From assembly GCA_038087015.1 (NCBI GenBank), contig JASBNA010000033.1, forward strand, positions 186,001 through 250,000: DNA of 64,000 bases, written 5' to 3'. The notes below the pieces were generated by a model. That model was not told where the DNA came from. It did not search any database and was given only the letters and a program-made list of their open reading frames with translations. The stretch is from Cerrena zonata (taxonomy: Eukaryota; Basidiomycota; Agaricomycetes; Polyporales; Cerrenaceae). Made by a program: the position numbers and the translations under genes. Below are positions 42,161 to 51,793 of this stretch, piece by piece; the first letter of the stretch is position 1; every line of letters starts with the position of its first letter.

Positions 42161-44077
42161 CTATATAGTATCATGTTGACGACCAATCACAATTAAATCC
42201 TTTCTTGTATTTGCCTTAGGGCCACATCTATTATCACCGTAGACTTCTACAATGCTTAATTTTGAGCAATTATCACTTATCAAAGACAATATGTCATCAT
42301 CAACAGCTCTAACAAAACCAAGATCCCATTTAGTCAATAAAGATAAACTTATCGAAGAGTAAAACTCTCTTTTATTCTCCAGAGTATCATCATTATTTCC
42401 TTCACCATTCTCTATAGCTTCTTTAAGGGCTTGTTTATCAGGATCTAGATCATCCGTAAATATCTGTATAAGAAAATCTTTCGTTATATTGTAACATGAG
42501 TTTAAACTTAATTCAATTAAAGTGTGGCCCGAATGACTTAAAAGTGAATGTATACCCTTATTTCCCAAATCTATACATTTTGTAAGGTCGACATTAATCA
42601 AACCACCACTATTGACCTGACGATACTCTAAAAACGCATTTGAAAAACCTTGATCAGTGATTGAATCAAGATCTCTTAACGAGAGGTCAGTTAAGTTAGG
42701 GCAGAATTTTGCCAAACCATCAATCAAGAAGGAATCGGTTAAGTCAGAACAGCCATCGACATTTAATGATATAAGAGACTCACCGGTAATTGAAAGGAGG
42801 TTTATAAGAAGATCATCAGTCACTAATTCCTTTCTATGAGGATAAGAGATTTCTAAATGAGTCACTTGAGAAGGTGTTAAATAATGAGGAATCAAATCAT
42901 ATACCGCCAGAGAGTCAATACCGTCCAAACGGGATAACTTAAGCAGAGTAAGCTTGGAACCGCAATTTTCGAGTAAGCTGATAAGAGAATCATTACCAAA
43001 TCTATGAGTATTTCTAATTTCGAATTTTTGTAGCATTTTACCTTGCCCTTCAAAGTATTCCTGCCACATAATGTCACTAATCAAAAAAGGCCCATTCAAG
43101 GCAAGACTTGTCAAATGGGGTAAATTGGAACTATAATATGTAATGTTATCATTATGTAGTTGACCGCACATAAATAAAGTTAAAGACTCTAAATTCGGAC
43201 AATAGGATGCAATTTTATTCAAGGAATCACTATCAACATTTGAACAATCCCAAAATTCTAAAGACTTTAAAGCTGGATTCAAGAATAAAGTCATTGTGGA
43301 ATTATCCAAAGAACGATTCTTTGATAAGATACGGGAAATTTTATTAAGGTTCACTTGTCCAATATCACCAAGTACTTCGACATCATTGATATTCTGAGTA
43401 ATCTTCTTAATACAAATATCCTGAAGTGTAGGAATCTTCACGGAAGATTTATTCAATAATGCTTCGGCCATCTTCTTTCTTTTCTTACGGGCATTCAATT
43501 CATTTCTTCTAGCGTTTCGTTCTCTTTTCTTCAATTTTTCATTACACGCTTCACATAGGTAGCCATTTTTATTTGCATCGAAACGTGAATAGACAGTTAA
43601 CTTGAAAAGATCTCCACAATCTGCACATTCGTCTTCATCACCAAATTGCTTTATATCATTATTTAGCTCATCATCATCATCGGCATCGTCGTTACTTCCA
43701 TTGAAGTCATCATCGTCGTCATCGTCACTGCCACTATCACCTGGAGACCCTGCACCACCGGTCCTTGCAGCTCGTCTTTTTCTTCTTGCAGCCTGTCTGA
43801 TTTCCTCTTCCTCATCAACTCCGCTATTTTGAACCCCTATCCTACGGCTTTGTCTTGTCCTAGCTGGAGATGGCGATAATTCTTGAGTCCCGCTCAGAGG
43901 ACTCTCCTGAGCCTGAGGACTGCCTGTTTCGGGTGAAGAAGGCGATCCAGATCTTTGATTAGCTTCTCGATTCTGACGTTCCCTGAACGCGTCCGTAATC
44001 CCTTCCACACGTAAAAACTCAGTTAAAGCAGAGCTGGGTCCACGAACCCCCGATGATCCTTTCGATCTTCTGGACAT
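42161..44077 (-). CDS. RAD7: Nucleotide excision repair protein Rad7
   Basis: Rad7 works with Rad16 and Abf1/Elc1 in global-genome excision repair and as a ubiquitin-ligase substrate adaptor. The 638 residues start at ATG 44077. The N-terminus has a SRRSKGSSGVRGPSSALTEF motif typical of Rad7, then an acidic DDDDDD stretch (about 115-145). A Cys4 zinc-like unit CADCGDLF...YLCEACNEK spans about 150-180, with a basic helix after it. Leucine-rich repeats of the cysteine-containing type extend from about 250 to 620 (CPNLESLTLFMCGQL, LISLNVDGCSDLTD, CPNLTDLSLRDLDSITD). It ends ARKDLIVIGR-like (TRKDLIVIGRQ). Divergent from RAD23. Confidence 0.95.
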   Translation of the reverse strand: MSRRSKGSSGVRGPSSALTEFLRVEGITDAFRERQNREANQRSGSPSSPETGSPQAQESPLSGTQELSPSPARTRQSRRIGVQNSGVDEEEEIRQAARRKRRAARTGGAGSPGDSGSDDDDDDDFNGSNDDADDDDELNNDIKQFGDEDECADCGDLFKLTVYSRFDANKNGYLCEACNEKLKKRERNARRNELNARKKRKKMAEALLNKSSVKIPTLQDICIKKITQNINDVEVLGDIGQVNLNKISRILSKNRSLDNSTMTLFLNPALKSLEFWDCSNVDSDSLNKIASYCPNLESLTLFMCGQLHNDNITYYSSNLPHLTSLALNGPFLISDIMWQEYFEGQGKMLQKFEIRNTHRFGNDSLISLLENCGSKLTLLKLSRLDGIDSLAVYDLIPHYLTPSQVTHLEISYPHRKELVTDDLLINLLSITGESLISLNVDGCSDLTDSFLIDGLAKFCPNLTDLSLRDLDSITDQGFSNAFLEYRQVNSGGLINVDLTKCIDLGNKGIHSLLSHSGHTLIELSLNSCYNITKDFLIQIFTDDLDPDKQALKEAIENGEGNNDDTLENKREFYSSISLSLLTKWDLGFVRAVDDDILSLISDNCSKLSIVEVYGDNRCGPKANTRKDLIVIGRQHDTI

Positions 44078-44419
44078 CTTACCTTGTGTGTTTGTCTAGC
44101 ACTGGTTTTAATAAAGAATTTCCAGTTTTTCACAACCTCAAGTGATCTAATCTCTATTCAAATTGCGCTAACACAAAAGATTGTCAAAAGAAGGCAAAAA
44201 AAAGAGTGCGCTGCTCATAAAACGTCTCTACCTCTTTTTTTTTTTTCTCTCTTTCTTCAAAATCGCCACTAGTTCGTTGATAAATTTCGATTTAACTAGA
44301 CTTTATCTCTGAATTTTCGTATAGGAATACTGTTCGATTGATCACCAACTGATAGGCTGAGAATTGATCCGCTGTGACATAACATAATTTTGATTGGGAG
44401 TTAAATAACTAGAAAAATA
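44078..44419. promoter_or_regulatory. Shared bidirectional promoter RAD7/RAD23
   Basis: 342 bp between two divergent DNA-repair genes, with one 10-base T-tract (44238-44248). No proteasome-type GGTGGCAAA element was found. Confidence 0.6.
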
Positions 44420-45598
44420 ATGCAAATAATTTTTAAGGATTTCAAGAAACAAAAGGTTCCAATTGATGTTGAGCCATCTGATACCGTATGTTATTTCTGA
44501 AATGTTCATTTGATTGTATACGATCCAATTGGAAAAAGATTGTTACTAACTGTTACCAACTTCTAGGTTTTAAGTGCTAAAGAAAAGTTAGCCGCCGAAA
44601 AGGGTATCGAGGCATCTCAATTAAAGTTTGTTTACTCTGGGAAAGTCTTACAAGATGACAAATCATTAGAGTCTTTCAAAGTCAAGGAAGGCGATTCTAT
44701 AATTTTCATGGTATCCAAGGCTAAGAAGGCCCCAGAGACTGCACCTGAACCAACCGCTGCATCGGAAACAAAACCAAGTTCGACTGAAGCAGGCTCATCT
44801 ACCCTGGAATCAGCATCAACCAATAATGCAGAAACCGCTGCTACAACTGGCGGAGAACAAGAACCAGGTTCTGCTTTTGCTCAAGGTAGTGAAAGAGAAA
44901 CTACCATTCAAAATATTATGGAGATGGGTTATGAAAGACCTCAAGTTGAAGCAGCTTTACGAGCAGCATTTAACAACCCCCATCGTGCTGTTGAATACTT
45001 ATTGACGGGAATTCCTGAATCTTTACAAGCTCCTCCAGCTCCTCAAGCAACCTCACAAGCCCCTATAGCAGATTCCACCCATGATAGTACTGCTAATGAT
45101 GATACCCAAGAAGAAGGAGGAGAGAATTTATTCGAAGCAGCAGCAGCAGCTGCTGCTGCTCAAGGAGGTGCAGGAGCAGAGGGGGATGCAGAAGGAGCAG
45201 CCGAAGGTGCAGGTGGTGAACTTGGTGACGATGCTCAATTGAATCTATTAAGAACTGCTTTACAAAGTAATCCAGAACTAATTCAACCATTATTAGAAAA
45301 TTTAGCAGCATCCAATCCTCAAATAGCTAGTTTAATTCAACAAGACCCAGAAGGATTTATCAGAACCTTTTTAGGCGGATCCGGTGAAGATCTTGGTCTC
45401 GAAGATGCAGAAGGAGCAGAAGGAGCCTTGGGTGGTGGTGAAGGCGAAACCGTTCAAATTCAAATTAGTGAACAAGATGAGAGTGCCATTAATAGATTAT
45501 GCGAGTTAGGCTTTGATCGTAATTTGGTTATTCAAGTCTATTTAGCATGTGACAAGAATGAGGAGGTTGCAGCCGATATTCTATTCAGAGACATGTAG
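44420..45598 (+). CDS. RAD23: Rad23 UBL-UBA excision-repair/proteasome shuttle, one intron
   Basis: Rad23 partners Rad4 in damage recognition and carries ubiquitinated proteins to the proteasome. Exons are 44420-44485 and 44567-45598, giving 365 residues. Exon 1 encodes [19 protein letters not shown] and reaches residue 22 of the UBL; exon 2 continues [14 protein letters not shown]. Domains: UBL 1-75, Ala/Thr/Pro/Glu linker, UBA1 about 133-172 ([19 protein letters not shown]), an Ala-rich run near 210, the XPC/Rad4-binding domain about 246-290 ([20 protein letters not shown]), and UBA2 326-363 ([20 protein letters not shown]). The open frame that begins at 44708 misses the UBL because of the intron. 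Confidence 0.97.
44486..44566 (+). other. Spliceosomal intron in RAD23
   Basis: 81 nt; GTATGT 5' site, TACTAAC at 44544-44550, TAG 3' site, with 16 bases from branch site to 3' end. Splits the UBL after codon 22. Confidence 0.95.
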
Positions 45599-45701
45599 TC
45601 AAAGTATTAATTGTATAATAGTTTATATATCTCGCTGAGGTTATAATGTATTTCTCCTTTTACGATATCAATCTGGTGTAGTATATCTATTTATTTACTA
45701 T

Positions 45702-46439
45702 TTAAAAATGTAACTCATTTAAACTTTTTATAATTGAATGCTTTTGCTCATCTTCTTCACTCAAAGGTGCATTACCTGGCTTAACAACAATGACACTATT
45801 AAGACCAGCTTTCAATGCTGCATTAACCTCATTAACATTATCGCTCAAGAATAATACTTTAGAAGGCTTGTCATCATACTTGATATTTTGTAAGATCTTT
45901 TCATAAGAAGATTGTTCTTGTTTATAACCGGCAGTAATGATATCAAAGTAACCAGAAAGTTTTGGATTCAAGTCAATCGACTCATCCCCATTCTTAACGT
46001 ACTTAAACAATAATTTTTGAGCTGCAATACTACCAGATGAGTAAATATATGTGCTTTGGACCAGTGGCGGTGGTTGGTTGAAGAATTCTAATGCATCATC
46101 GTACAATGGTGCCTTCAATTCACCCAGTTCGTAGCCTAACTTCCAAACCAACCCTTGGAACGATTTCAATGGGGCAACTTTTTGGTCAGTATCCACAAGA
46201 TGCTTGATGTGAGAAGACAATTTCTCTTCACTTTCAGTGACTTCATTAGCGAATTCGGATAGAATCTTGGTGATTTGATCATCGGATTTCGAATCAAGAG
46301 GATATTTCAATTTGGATAAATACGATGGTGCCTGCTCCAAAAAGTACGGGAACAACGTGTCTTTGACAAAGGTGATCGGGCAGATTGTCCCTTCAATGTC
46401 AAACACAACAACCTCTATGGTATCCTTGAACGTAATCAT
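45702..46439 (-). CDS. UTR4: Enolase-phosphatase E1 (methionine salvage), Utr4
   Basis: A HAD-superfamily enzyme that performs both enolisation and dephosphorylation of the diketo intermediate in the 5'-methylthioadenosine salvage pathway. The 245 residues start at ATG 46439. HAD motif I is VVFDIEGTICP (D14, E16), with ITFVKDTLFPYF of the cap region next. Motif II is IYSSGSIAAQKLLF, and the Lys/Asp motifs are TAGYKQEQSSYEKI and VLFLSDNVNEVNAALKAG. It ends near the usual family length (about 227-250). Convergent with RAD23. Confidence 0.96.
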   Translation of the reverse strand: MITFKDTIEVVVFDIEGTICPITFVKDTLFPYFLEQAPSYLSKLKYPLDSKSDDQITKILSEFANEVTESEEKLSSHIKHLVDTDQKVAPLKSFQGLVWKLGYELGELKAPLYDDALEFFNQPPPLVQSTYIYSSGSIAAQKLLFKYVKNGDESIDLNPKLSGYFDIITAGYKQEQSSYEKILQNIKYDDKPSKVLFLSDNVNEVNAALKAGLNSVIVVKPGNAPLSEEDEQKHSIIKSLNELHF

Positions 46440-46818
46440 TATCTTTCTATCTTAGTTCTACTTCTTAATAGAATTGGGGCCTTAAATGAACGTGCACTAA
46501 TAAGGACATCCAAAAAAACCAGGCCCATACACCACGGAAAAGTAACAAAAAACGGTGTGACGTTTTTAGACCTTATTGTTTGCGCAAAATGATAGACACA
46601 AATTTACCCAACAACTTATCAGGATGAATAGAAAGTCAAGCTTCAGTTGTACCGGACTACACTATCAGCTGCTTGTGTATAATTTAGAGTTAGAGTACTT
46701 GACACCTAACTTGATACATTTGCTAGTTTTTCCTAGATTTTACTGGAGGGTTTTTTCTTTTCAATAGCTTAAATCATAAGAGTATCCAATCTCTGGAAGC
46801 ATTAAGGGCCAGGAAAAG
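46440..46818. other. Divergent intergenic region UTR4-TGL4
   Basis: 379 bp; includes a CCCATACACC Rap1-like motif at 46524-46533. A short open frame at 46576 lacks an ATG. Confidence 0.55.
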
Positions 46819-49179
46819 ATGTCCGATACTGGGAAACATTCGTTGTTTGAGGGTGATAAGGATTTTGTTAATGATGATCATATTTATGCGTTTGCTAAGG
46901 CATTAGTATGGGAGGAGACGGAGGAAATCAATGATGAAACTCCGATGAGTCCGTTGGCTCCACAAACCAATAATTTGAGTGATGAAGCAGAACTCATTGA
47001 TGATGTGAATGTTGATCAAGCCGGGATACTTCAGAGTAGTCCTTCGAACAATAGCAAGCCTGATCTTATAACCTCTAAAAGTGATTGGTACCCCGTCATA
47101 GACTCCAAAAAGGGAAGAAACAATACTCAAAATTCCAATAACAGGAAAAGAAAGACATACTCTAAAAGATCCAAGTTTAAGAAGGCTACTAAGAAACTCA
47201 GCAATGAGTTCAGATCAAGTGCTTCGTACACTTTACTTCGTTGGCCATTTTTAATAATTATACTTATGTGGATCATAACTTTGGCAGCGTTGTATACTAT
47301 AGTCCGTGCTTATGTTGCACTTCTGGAATATACGTTTACTTGGGTTGGAGAGCGTCGCCGTCTAAGAGACAGACTTCGGAACTCAAAATCTTATGAAGAA
47401 TGGGTTGAAAATGCGTTAGCTTTAGATAAATACCTTAACCTAGATAAATGGTCGGTTAACCCAAAGTTTTCTTATTATGATTCCAATACAATCAAACTAA
47501 CTATTTCGAAGCTACGCGTGTTAAGAAGTGAAAACAATGATTATGATTTGATGGTTTTGTTACAAGGATGCTTAAAGAAAAACTTTGCCGGTATTGAAAA
47601 TAAACAGCTTTATTCTCATAGATACTACGGAACAAAAAACTTGGTAGAAGAGTATATCAACGAGGTTGTTGCGAGCATTAACAAGGTAATTGATTCACCT
47701 AAAATTGATTTTGATGCAAAACGTAAATTTTTCAGGGTTGTTTCTAAGAATTATGGTAAATCAGCTTTATGTTTGAGTGGTGGTGCTTGCTTTGCTTATA
47801 CCCATTTTGGTGTTGTTAAGGCTTTACTTGACCATAATTTATTACCCTCCATCATGTCTGGTACTTCTGGTGGTGGGTTAATTGCCTCATTGGCTTGTAC
47901 GAGAACCGATGAAGAATTGAAAAAATTATTGGTTCCTCAATTGGCTCGTAAAATTACTGCTTGTGAAGATCCCTGGTACGTTTGGATTCCAAGATGGTGG
48001 AAGACCGGGGCGAGATTTGATTCTGTTGATTGGGCAAGAAAATCGAATTTTTTCACCCGTGGTTCAACTACTTTTGCTGAAGCTTTTAAAAGAACTGGTA
48101 GAATCTTAAACATTTCAACTATTCCAGCTGATCCTCATTCCCCAGTGATTTTATGTAATAATATAACTTCACCAAATTGTATTATTTGGTCAACTTTGTT
48201 GGCATCAAGTGCGGTACCTGGGATTTTAAATCCAGTGGTACTTATGATGAAAGATTCAAAAAATAACGATGTTATACCATTCAGTTTAGGAAATAAATGG
48301 AGAGACGGATCATTAAGAACTGACATTCCAATAGACTCATTAAATACTTATTATAATGTTAATTTTTCAATTGTTTCCCAAGTTAATCCTCATATATCGT
48401 TATTTTTCTTTGCTCCAAAAGGTACTGTTGGTAGACCAGTGGCAACATCACGTCGTAAGACGCATAAGGAGAGATATGCTTCATTAAGAGGTGGATTTGT
48501 TGCCACTGCTTTAGAACAATTATTCAAATTAGAAATCAAAAAGTGGTTGGAAATTGTTAAATCATTAGATTTATTACCCCATTTTCTTGAGCAAGATTGG
48601 CTGAGTATATTCTTACAAAAATTTTCTGGATCTATTACTATATGGCCGAGGAATAAATTAGCAGATTTTTGGTATATATTATCAGATCCTACAGAAGAAA
48701 GATTAGCATCTTTAATATTAAAAGGTGAACGCTGTATTTACCCCAAATTATTGTTCATTAAGCATAGATTGTCTATAGAGAGAGCAATTGAAAAGGGTAG
48801 AAATTTAACAAAATTATCTAAGAATTTCAATGAATTATCAGCTACTCCAAGTGCAGGCATAGCTTCAAGTCAAGAAGGTATTCAATTTCAGACTGTTGAT
48901 TTCAAGGAAGATGGAGATATTGATCAAAATACCGATACTAGTGACGAGGATGCAATAAGTTATAAAAAAATTGAAGACTTTGCACCTAGAAAAGAATTTG
49001 ATTATGACGATGATGATGAGGATGAGGAAGAAGGAGATGAAGATTATGACGACGGCGAATATTCACCTTTTTCCAATGAAGATAGCGATGATAACAGTGG
49101 AGAGGAAGAAAGAAATGACGGATTCATTCAGTCATTTTTTGGGAAATCAGATAAACCAAGACGCAATACAATTACTTAG
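46819..49179 (+). CDS. TGL4: Patatin-like triacylglycerol lipase, Tgl4/Tgl5 type
   Basis: Lipid-droplet lipase mobilising stored triacylglycerol. The 786 residues start at ATG 46819. A hydrophobic segment at about 136-160 (LLRWPFLIIILMWIITLAAL) fits the membrane-associated N-domain. The patatin domain has the oxyanion GGACFAY block, the GTSGG nucleophile elbow with Ser350, and the catalytic Asp in WRDGS (D496, DG at 496-497). Specific Tgl4/Tgl5 blocks include EDPWYVWIPRWWKTGARFDS and RTGRILNISTIPADPHSPVI. The C-terminus is strongly acidic (DDDDEDEEEGDED). Tgl4 and Tgl5 cannot be separated from sequence alone; the symbol is the likely one. Confidence 0.9.
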   Translation: MSDTGKHSLFEGDKDFVNDDHIYAFAKALVWEETEEINDETPMSPLAPQTNNLSDEAELIDDVNVDQAGILQSSPSNNSKPDLITSKSDWYPVIDSKKGRNNTQNSNNRKRKTYSKRSKFKKATKKLSNEFRSSASYTLLRWPFLIIILMWIITLAALYTIVRAYVALLEYTFTWVGERRRLRDRLRNSKSYEEWVENALALDKYLNLDKWSVNPKFSYYDSNTIKLTISKLRVLRSENNDYDLMVLLQGCLKKNFAGIENKQLYSHRYYGTKNLVEEYINEVVASINKVIDSPKIDFDAKRKFFRVVSKNYGKSALCLSGGACFAYTHFGVVKALLDHNLLPSIMSGTSGGGLIASLACTRTDEELKKLLVPQLARKITACEDPWYVWIPRWWKTGARFDSVDWARKSNFFTRGSTTFAEAFKRTGRILNISTIPADPHSPVILCNNITSPNCIIWSTLLASSAVPGILNPVVLMMKDSKNNDVIPFSLGNKWRDGSLRTDIPIDSLNTYYNVNFSIVSQVNPHISLFFFAPKGTVGRPVATSRRKTHKERYASLRGGFVATALEQLFKLEIKKWLEIVKSLDLLPHFLEQDWLSIFLQKFSGSITIWPRNKLADFWYILSDPTEERLASLILKGERCIYPKLLFIKHRLSIERAIEKGRNLTKLSKNFNELSATPSAGIASSQEGIQFQTVDFKEDGDIDQNTDTSDEDAISYKKIEDFAPRKEFDYDDDDEDEEEGDEDYDDGEYSPFSNEDSDDNSGEEERNDGFIQSFFGKSDKPRRNTIT

Positions 49180-49188
49180 AAAGGACAT

Positions 49189-49812
49189 TTAAACATACAG
49201 CTTTTTCATTTTAGCATTTAATTTATTAAAATCTTTTATAATGCCATTATTCTGTAGAACGTGATCGACGTAACCATAAACCAAGGGTAAGCTTTTCTCA
49301 TTCAAAATTTCAATTTCCTGTTGAGTAAAATTTGAAAGAACCCAAGATGCCATAGTATCTTTAGTAGCATTGGAAGGTTTGGGCCCAATGCCAATACCCA
49401 ATTTAAATATTATAGCATTTTGCGAAGAATGACTCAGAAGAAAAGAATGAATTGATTTAACTCCATTATGAGATTCATTTTTTTTGAACGCCGATAATTT
49501 AACTGAAGATAAAATTGATTCAAAGTCGTCGAATAGAATGATTAAGACGGATGAGTTTAAATTAATTTTTTCGATTTCTAAGAATTTTTTCAAAGATTTA
49601 TGAGATTCATTCATGTAAGAATTTGATTTAACAAAGGTCAAATTATCAAAATCAGTTTTTGAATAAAGACCATTTTTAACTAATTGTTTTGCGTTGAAAT
49701 TCTTGATGAGGTCCGCAAGAATATAATGACCAGTAGAATGTCTATTCAAAGAACCGGGATTACCAATCAGAAATAGTATAACTTTTTTCTCCGAATCGTC
49801 AATGAAGGACAT
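49189..49812 (-). CDS. PTH1: Peptidyl-tRNA hydrolase Pth1
   Basis: Releases tRNA from peptidyl-tRNA, in mitochondria in yeast. The ATG at 49812 starts MSFIDDSEKKVILFLIGNPG; an earlier in-frame extension to 49917 has no ATG. The signature NPGSLNRHSTG contains the catalytic His in place of the usual NPGxxYxxTRHNxG, and the conserved Asp is in LIILFDDFES. The substrate-binding block KKNESHNGVKSIHSFL (family GGSGGHNGLKSI) and the FKLGIGIGPKP motif follow. The protein is 207 residues with no frame disruption. It overlaps TGL4's 3' flank, with stops about 10 bp apart. Confidence 0.93.
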   Translation of the reverse strand: MSFIDDSEKKVILFLIGNPGSLNRHSTGHYILADLIKNFNAKQLVKNGLYSKTDFDNLTFVKSNSYMNESHKSLKKFLEIEKINLNSSVLIILFDDFESILSSVKLSAFKKNESHNGVKSIHSFLLSHSSQNAIIFKLGIGIGPKPSNATKDTMASWVLSNFTQQEIEILNEKSLPLVYGYVDHVLQNNGIIKDFNKLNAKMKKLYV

Positions 49813-50131
49813 TAAAATACACGAGAAGAACCGTTTAAATAGAAAGAATAATCTCGAGAGATACTTGTTGAAGGGAAAAAGTATTTTAAATACCGGCAAA
49901 TGAGTCACGATCTCCACGAGTTTATCCAGTATTTTTCAATTTGTTTCTTATCATCGGTAGTACTTTTAATGTTAATATTTGGTATTTTTTTCATAATCGT
50001 TGCAAACACCAGAGACAAATCCAAACAAATTTAAGCGAGGACACGCATTTTTCAACGAGAGAAAACAACTTATGGAGATCTTGATATGGACACTTTTCAT
50101 TTATATATCTAACATTGATATAATACAAGGT
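49813..50131. other. Divergent intergenic region PTH1-LAA2
   Basis: 319 bp shared upstream region. The open frame before LAA2 continues back to 50000 (no ATG except at 50072), so either start could apply. Confidence 0.5.
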
Positions 50132-50989
50132 ATGGGTGAACCAAATGAAGAGGATATTGTCAATATAGAAGAGGAAGAAGATGAATTTGGATCATTTGAC
50201 GATGCGTCATTTGACGCATCATTTGATGAATTTAACGAATTCGAAGAAACCAGTGCAGAAACATTAAAGTTCGATGAAGAAATCTTTCAGAACCCGCAAG
50301 AATTTGATAAAAAGTTAGAAATGATCATGGATCAAACGTTCAGTAACATCCCCAGCGACCAAGGCAAGAAAGAAGACCAAGAATTACTTGATGAACGGTC
50401 CAAACAAATATTTGAAGAATTATCGAATATTCCACATTTACAACCACCAAATTGGATTAAACTGAAAATACGTCATAACCTATTGATAAAGCTAGGAGTG
50501 CCCATCAACTTAGACGAACTCAACGAAAAGGAAGAACAATCACGATTGCAAGTTAAACAACATACCCGGAAAAAATCAATTAATGAAGATGATATAAATT
50601 GGCAAGAATTCAATATAATCGATTATAAAGACTTACAACTCAGTACCGAAGTTAAAAACGAAATCATCAGTAACACTAGTGAAACGCTATCAAGATTTGA
50701 AAATGAAAGTTTAAACCATTCAACAAAACAATATTTACAAAATAGTAATCTGGATATCATTAACGATAAATTAAATGAAATGAACCAAATATATGATGAA
50801 TTGATTAAAATCAGTAGTGTGTGGTTGAACCAATTGGCCGAGTCCAAGTCCAATTTCGAGGTCTACGAATCGGTGGTTCAAAACTTAATTGGCTACAGTC
50901 AAAGATTGAAAAGAGAAGAAATATTGCAAGACTTGAATAAAGTGAAGTCAAAGTCTAAGAATAAGAGAAAGAGCTTCTGGAGAGGTTAA
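50132..50989 (+). CDS. LAA2: AP-1 accessory protein Laa2-like (YBL010C family)
   Basis: Laa2 works with Laa1 to recruit the AP-1 clathrin adaptor. The ATG at 50132 gives 285 residues; an alternative ATG at 50072 would add 20 hydrophobic residues not expected for this family. The N-terminus is acidic and carries EDEFGSFDDASFDASFDEF, a run of acidic Phe-containing motifs of the adaptor-binding type. The remainder is helical and charged. The middle block PHLQPPNWIKLKIRHNLLIKLG is the family's most recognisable element, with KKSINEDDINWQEF following. It ends in a basic KSKSKNKRKSFWRG tail. Assignment rests on overall layout, so moderate. Confidence 0.72.
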   Translation: MGEPNEEDIVNIEEEEDEFGSFDDASFDASFDEFNEFEETSAETLKFDEEIFQNPQEFDKKLEMIMDQTFSNIPSDQGKKEDQELLDERSKQIFEELSNIPHLQPPNWIKLKIRHNLLIKLGVPINLDELNEKEEQSRLQVKQHTRKKSINEDDINWQEFNIIDYKDLQLSTEVKNEIISNTSETLSRFENESLNHSTKQYLQNSNLDIINDKLNEMNQIYDELIKISSVWLNQLAESKSNFEVYESVVQNLIGYSQRLKREEILQDLNKVKSKSKNKRKSFWRG

Positions 50990-51010
50990 AAAGCATCCTC
51001 ACCAAATAAA

Positions 51011-51087
51011 ACCTGTACACCTCAAAATCAAAACCTCCGTACATTCAAAATTTAACACCCGTGCACCAAATAAAAAACCCATGCACC
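51011..51087 (-). repeat. Four-unit degenerate telomere/Rap1-like array
   Basis: On the plus strand: ACCTGTACACC, ACCTCCGTACATT, ACACCCGTGCACC, ACCCATGCACC, separated by AT-rich spacers. The central GTAC/GTGC/ATGC tetrads lie at 51015, 51039, 51061 and 51081, with spacings 24, 22 and 20. The minus strand reads GGTGYAYGGG-like units, as in yeast telomere repeats. Confidence 0.6.
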
Positions 51088-51478
51088 AAAACCCTGTTTC
51101 TCTTTCTTTTCATTATCCGAAAAGCGGGGTAGGCAGCCGCTCCGTACATATTGTGGGGGTGGGGTTTCTGGAGGTGTCGTGTGGCTACTCAAACCAGACC
51201 AATGGGTTGATCCATTAGGGCGACGCTGTACGTCGGAGCTACTTTTACTACTCCTACTCTACCACTTGTACTCCTTGGACTCCTTGTCTTGTTGTACTTG
51301 TACTTCTACTACCCATGTAATTAATACACTAGTAACCGGTTGTGAATTAGCTATAAGGTATTAAATAGGCATTCATGTAGAATAAGTAAAAACGCGCATT
51401 TAGGCTGTTCTGAATAACGTTAATTGTTGTTTCTCGGAGTGCTGGAGATAGTCATCACCGAATGAATAATGAAGTGCT

Positions 51479-51502
51479 CCGGACATTGACTGGGCTCCGG
51501 AC
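51479..51502. promoter_or_regulatory. Paired TCCGGA sites, possible Zn2Cys6 target
   Basis: Two TCCGGA palindromes at 51479-51484 and 51497-51502 in a repeated GCTCCGGACA context, about 300 bp before the Zn2Cys6 gene. CGG/CCG half-sites are typical Zn2Cys6 targets; autoregulation is speculation. Confidence 0.4.
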
Positions 51503-51509
51503 AGAAAGT

Positions 51510-51529
51510 ATACGTATATATACGTATAG
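51510..51529. repeat. 20-bp perfect palindrome
   Basis: TATACGTATA followed by TATACGTATA; self-complementary throughout and located just after the TCCGGA pair. Confidence 0.85.
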
Positions 51530-51793
51530 AATAGTTTAATCTATTGTAATACAGGCCTTGCTTAGTGAGTGTTTTTCTTAGTTGATTTTTCTTTTTCAGT
51601 TTTTCTCTTTCTTTTTCTTCTCTTCTGAGAAATTGTTGTTTTATTTCAACTACTTCTTCTTCCGCTGTGTTTCATTTATAGACTAAATCAATACCGTATT
51701 GGTTATTACTCAACTATTCAACGTTAGTTATACGCTTGCTGTTACGAAATCAAGTTCCCCAGTGGAAAAGTTTGATAGCCGCCCACTACACCA

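Larger units (their letters stand above)
50990..51793. other. Upstream region of the Zn2Cys6 gene at 51.8 kb
   Basis: 804 bp. Holds four evenly spaced telomere/Rap1-like motifs (51011-51087), paired TCCGGA sites (51479-51502), a 20-bp palindrome (51510-51529) and pyrimidine-rich sequence at 51580-51670. Confidence 0.7.

Noticed and set aside
51001..51100. Transposon terminal repeat at the telomere-like array
   Set aside because: No inverted termini or target-site duplication, and units match telomere/Rap1 motifs better.
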